In this document: piece by piece, positions 57,628 to 62,000 of the stretch
Position numbering within the stretch: position 1 is the stretch's first letter
How the letters are laid out: every line of letters starts with the position of its first letter
From: Nematostella vectensis
Taxonomy: Eukaryota > Cnidaria > Anthozoa > Actiniaria > Edwardsiidae
Assembly (NCBI RefSeq): GCF_932526225.1
Contig: NC_064048.1
Span: 859,340 to 921,339, forward strand
Direction: 5' to 3'
Length of the DNA stretch: 62,000 nt
Position numbers and translations under genes: made by a program
The notes under the pieces: model-generated
Told to the model about the DNA's origin: nothing
What the model saw: only the letters and a program-made list of their open reading frames with translations
Database searches by the model: none

Positions 57628-59041
57628 GCTAAGGCTGAAAAAAGAATCAACTTGACCTGGTTGCAGGCTTTTGAAGTGATAATCAAAGGCACATACATTT
57701 GTTTAAAGAATATTGAATGGTCACTTTAAGTCAAACTAAACAGCTTAAGTTTACGAGCATCGAGTCCAAAAGAAACTAACAAATGGTACCAAAAACAACT
57801 CGTTCATTTGTGCTGTCATTGTCTGGTTAGCCAGATCAAATATATTCCATTGGTTACAAGGCCAACAACAACAACAACAACAACAACAGAAATGCAAATA
57901 CCCTTGGTCCCTTATAGTAAATTTTTTATTTAGATTTAAAGTTTTTATTTTTTTAAATTCTAGCAATTCCTTTGTACTATCCTTTCATTGTTTCTTAAAA
58001 TCCATTTATTATCGAGCCCCTAACTCAGACCTAATCATTTTTTTTTGTTTTATTCATTTTCTAGGGTATAACGAAATTATTGATTATCGACCCTTTAGAC
58101 CATATACTAGAAATTCCTTAGTGTTTTCAATTTTTTTAAATTATTTACAAGGCTATTATAAGAAAAATATAGTAAAGTACAATGCAATAATAGGTTGACT
58201 TCCTAGCATAGACGTAAAACAAATAAATCATCGAGTTGCATTTGTTTCGAATCTAAAATTCCTTCCTTTTTTAAAAAAAGATGATAAAGCTAGGCAATTA
58301 TGGATTTCCCCAGCCTTCTCCGTCTTTTCTAATTGATGACTTCCTTTCAAAATGAGCTGGGCTTTCATTATGAAATCCATATTTTGATTAAAAAAATTGA
58401 GACGATTGTCTCAAGGATGTGGCATCAGTTATAGAAGAATATACGCCTACTCACGTTTTTCCTTGTTTCCGCGTGACAAAAAAACTTATCAAGAAAAACC
58501 GCTCTTGTTTAAGCGCCAAAGGCTTTTTTTGTGAAATTTGTTAAGACCTTTAAGGTATTAAAATAAATGAGCTTTCAGTATGTAACTCTTGTTTAAACAA
58601 ACATGAGTCAGCAAGCTAGTTTTGGAAATTCAAATTGTTGACGAAAAAACTAACTATGATATAATAATAAAGCAACAAACATTGCTGCAGAGAATTATTT
58701 ATCCTGTCTTCTGTTATTCAATCAAACTTATTTAAATGCCCACTCGAGAGAGAGTAGAGAAAAATGGGAAACGATAGGAAAAAAATGCCTAAAATAGAAT
58801 GGGCTTAATTGAAAATTGCTAAACACTCTTAAGATGATTTCAGTGTCTAATCCGAATGTATATTGGTCCTAAGAGTATTCAATTGTGAACTTTTGAAGTG
58901 GTTTAATGGAGACCTTAAATTCAAATAGAGAAATCTCGCACGCAAGCTAGATTGGTATGGCAAAAACGCATAAATCAAGTAAATATCAATTGCATAAAAG
59001 CGTCAATATCACTATGTTAAATAAAAGTGTCAATTAATCAG
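57628..59041. other. Non-coding gap
   Basis: AT-rich. Contains (CAA)n at about 57868-57888. No exon recognised. Confidence 0.45.
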
Positions 59042-59187
59042 CCAGCTCGCACGCAGTCGTTATCGTATCCGTTTAGCCTGTCGCGCGAAAAAGACCACAG
59101 CGCATGCGTTTATTTTGTGATATTCGCCAAAACTAGTTTCGAGTCGCGGCCCGTCCTCCATCTTTTTTTTGCCGCGTGCGAGCTGGA
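59042..59187. mobile_element. Small element with 13-bp perfect inverted repeats
   Basis: ccagctcgcacgc at the left and gcgtgcgagctgg at the right, 146 bp apart end to end. No target duplication was identified and no second copy seen, so this may be a MITE or chance. Confidence 0.4.
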
Positions 59188-59371
59188 AAGTTAACCCCAG
59201 GTTAACCCACCACTAAGGGGATCGTTATATGACCAACAGTTTCTCTACGCTTCCACTACGCGAAGTAGCCGTTGCGGCATTCTTCTTCATCCTTTTCCAA
59301 TTAAAGGAAACCCTACATTATCTCCAGGACTAGCGTCTGGTATTTTTACTATTACGATCCTGAAAAAAAGC

Positions 59372-59665
59372 GCAATAAAAACGAGCTTTCTTCATCAAGC
59401 ACCCGTCGCAGTAGCGTGGTTGCCCTAGTAGGAAATAAAAACTAGGTTTTTTCACCAAGCACCCGTCGTAGTTGCGTAGTAGCCGTAGTAGGAAATAAAA
59501 ACGAGGTTTTTTCACCAAGCACCCGTCGTAGTTGCGTAGTAGCCGTAGTAGGAAATAAAAACGAGGTTTTTTCACCAAGCACCCGTCGTAGTAGCGTAGT
59601 GTCGTAGTAGGAAATAAAAGCGAGGTTTTTCCACCAAGCACCCGTCGTAGAAGCGTAGTTGCCTA
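59372..59665. repeat. 60-bp tandem array, about 5 units
   Basis: Unit is gaaataaaaacgaggttttt, tcaccaagcacccgtcgtag, ttgcgtagtagccgtagtag. The two middle units look identical. The last is 58-59 bp. The 103-aa - strand frame is a repeat artefact. Confidence 0.95.
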
Positions 59666-59931
59666 GTAAAAACCCATCACATGTGAATCATTGGTTAAAT
59701 TAATGTTAACCTGTGCATTATTGGCCAGTGCCCGCTGTTTAATATGAAAGTTTTGAACATGTGCCGTGGAAATATCAGGTAAACTGTAAGCTGCATTTGC
59801 ATTTTTGGGGGTTTTCATTGAAAGGAGTCTTGAGCCTGCGACTGCATTCACTCGGTGTTTAGATTTGCTATTGTTGTGCGGGTGCCATCTTTTTGCCGTT
59901 TTCAGTATTATGCAACTGTCGTCGACAATGT

Positions 59932-60111
59932 CCAACAGCTAAATCGCCTTCTGACATCCGTCAATCAGAATTTTTGGAAAGTTTTGATTGGCCAGCAATT
60001 ATGAAATGGTCTCAGTCACGCCACCTCTCCACATTGCACTTACCAACAAAAAGCCACAAATGTAATTCCGTTTGTTTGAATGATGGAAACCAAAAAGCGG
60101 TTTAGCAGTTG
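59932..60111. mobile_element. Short TIR element, family A copy 2
   Basis: Left end ccaacagctaaatcgccttc, right end aaaaagcggtttagcagttg. Same interior order as 2227-2401 (attggccagca, then gtaattccgtttgtttgaat, then gatggaaac). The TIRs are better preserved here. Confidence 0.72.
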
Positions 60112-61436
60112 AAACTTGCCGGGGAGAGTTTGCCGAATAGTTACAGGGATACCTGTGGTAGCCCAGTCATAAAATGCAGCTGCTTTTTTTTCCTGTCGTC
60201 TCGCGATTTGCACAATGCAATTCCCAAGAACCCTTGCGCCACAGGCGATACTTCTTATTTTAGTGTATTGATTGCGACCTTACTAAAGCCTTTTTCTTAC
60301 ACGAAGTTTCTAGGCTACTGTCCTACGTCATCGCAACGCCTAGTTACCAGAACCTTTTGCAAATTTAAAACTGTGTCATGGCTGCCATCTTGAATTTGAG
60401 ATTTTAGCTCTTAGATCCATGTTATTTGTGCAGTTGAAGGCCCGATTCGCGATTTAATAACTGCATATTTTACCATAGCCTTAATTTCTACCAAGTTATT
60501 TTGGAAAATCATCTCAGCTTGGATTGATTTCGCTGTATTTACTCGTTACATTTGCGAACCGAGTGCAAGACACGCGGCTCAAGATAAGAATTAAATTAAA
60601 GTCCATATAACCTTTCAGAGATGATAGATTTTGTCAATTCTTTATATTTTCATCTTCCAAATGGTATGTGGTTCGTATGGACCCTATAAAACACGCGTTC
60701 GCGCGAATAACTCAAATATATAATATTGAGGTATTTTGGTCAACCTTCGGAAAAAAGGCCGTAAACTGAAAGGCCCGGGTCCAGTCATTTGTGACGTAGA
60801 TCGAGATGCCAATCAAACTATACATGTCGAGAAAACATATGCGCGCGCTTAACCGGTTCCGTCTTCATGTCATCTTAGTTATTGCTGAAGAACGTTGTGC
60901 GGTTACAACTTTTACCGTCTCTTTATATCTCAACCTGGTAGTCAAATGATTATTTAACTTCAGGAAACAAATATGCAAAATTTAGCAGATATTTTTTGTC
61001 TTTGAATTGTTTTTGCATTGTGCGCGAGCGCTGCATTCGCAATCAAGAATGGCGACATTCTCACGAGGGCGCGCTGTTTTTTGAAACCTACAACAAAACG
61101 ATATTTTTTTTTTGCATACAATTCTCGACTTTAAATTATTCTTTGCTTAGTCGTGGGTAGCATTGCAATAGAAAACAATTCGCCAATATTTTGTGGTATT
61201 GCCGTCTCTAAATTTTAACGGATTTAAGGAAGATACGTTGTTTCAGATTTTCCCGCCAAAACTTGGAATTATTCACTCGATTCAATCTCCTTTCGCGCGG
61301 CCAGGAAAATTTTCAAAGATCTGTTGAAAATTCAAATTTCAATCAAATTCAATTCCTTTTTCAGAATTTAAAGTTTATCTATGCTTTCTTTTGGCTAGAC
61401 TCATACAGCTTACTTTCAAGGCGTAATTAAATGTGC
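60112..61436. other. Non-coding gap
   Basis: No exon recognised. The 94-aa frame at 60109-60393 begins in the TIR element and has no domain. Confidence 0.45.
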
Positions 61437-61482
61437 TCTGGACACTCATGAATGGACTCTCTGGACACTCATGAATGGACTC
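61437..61482. repeat. 23-bp exact tandem duplication
   Basis: ctctggacactcatgaatgg followed by act, twice without mismatch. Confidence 0.95.
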
Positions 61483-62000
61483 GAGGTATTTACCTTGATT
61501 GCTTAATCTATTTTGAAGTGGAAGTAGTTTGTAACAATTGATGGAAATCGTCTCCTACAAATCGCTTTGTCAATGAATCTACTTTACATTGGACACTTGA
61601 CCGGCTACCCTAAGATGAATTTTATTTTCTTACTATAAAATATATATATCTCCCATTGAATGTCATCATTTGTTGTAAATCATGTAAGTGTAAAATATGT
61701 ACTTAAATCTATGGAAATTATTTTGGTACTTTGGTGCTTCCTTTAGATAAGCTTAAGTTTTATTATTCCCCTAAAATACCTTTATCCCTCATTGAATGTC
61801 ATTTTTTTATGGAACATTTTCAATAAAATCTTTGTAGTGTTGTTGTTAATGTTGTTGAAAATATGTTTATGCTATATAAATTTCAATCAAGTCTGGATAT
61901 TCTATAGCCCTCTCATTTGACTTGACAAAATAAATAAATGTTGTTGTTTACCTGTTACTTACATAAATTTAAAAAAACATTTCAATAAAATTATATTGTT
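61483..62000. other. AT-rich right edge, possible LINE tail
   Basis: Several AATAAA hexamers and TTGTTG repeats (61838-61856 and 61935-61948) after cttgacaaaataaataaatg resemble the 3' tail of CR1/L2-type LINEs, but no coding part is present. Confidence 0.25.

Overview
The window looks like a piece of a repeat-rich, AT-leaning animal nuclear genome, most plausibly an anthozoan cnidarian such as a sea anemone. This is inference from short introns with GT-AG borders, an intronless neuropeptide-type GPCR, a NACHT/WD40 gene of the NWD1 type, the remnant of a LINE reverse transcriptase, many short TIR elements, and abundant minisatellites. There is nothing bacterial here: no operons, no CRISPR and no phage genes. 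Species cannot be fixed without a database search.

Three intact protein genes can be supported. (1) 944-5162 (+): a five-exon Ufm1-specific cysteine protease of the UFSP1 type. It was assembled from short exons whose phases all join, giving 217 aa with the GWGCGY and DPH catalytic motifs. (2) 6221-7393 (-): an intronless rhodopsin-class peptide GPCR of 390 aa, with a plausible TATA promoter and a 5' UTR intron upstream. (3) 28881-38261 (-): a nine-exon NWD1-like NACHT-WD40 gene of 1665 aa with an N-terminal MGC acylation motif, a P-loop NTPase core and a long WD40 C-terminus. Two further coding traces are a frameshifted GPCR pseudogene (about 41100-42275, -), which is split by a Harbinger-type MITE, and a 147-aa Cys4 protein (26974-27417, +) carried between 77-bp terminal inverted repeats. 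A single-exon hypothetical ORF (42650-43045) and an orphan first exon with its own promoter (57520-57623) are weaker.

Layout: 1-560 LINE 3' end; 944-5162 UFSP1; 6221-7640 GPCR and promoter; 9298-10745 a compound block of a 15-bp array, an old repeat, a 37-bp array, a TIR element and a fold-back; 12568-15293 two minisatellites; 15294-24606 mostly non-coding; 24607-26518 a 956-bp tandem duplication; 26787-27573 a TIR transposon with its ORF; 28881-38274 NWD1; 40021-42275 array, hAT-like MITE and GPCR pseudogene; 45245-46499, 50105-51575, 55016-55640 and 59372-59665 large tandem arrays in otherwise gene-poor DNA.

About 12 percent of the window is tandem array, with at least fourteen arrays of different unit length (15 to 117 bp). 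Several long open reading frames come only from these arrays and are not genes. The most unusual feature is that tandem repeats abut or contain 3' splice sites in both multi-exon genes. In NWD1 exon 5, a 51-54 bp repeat has multiplied the acceptor together with the first eleven codons, and one duplicate acceptor would add 18 residues in frame. In UFSP1 exon 5, the last partial repeat unit runs into the acceptor's pyrimidine tract. At least five short TIR or dispersed repeat families occur in two or more copies within this one window, and two of the copies lie in introns of these genes next to splice sites.
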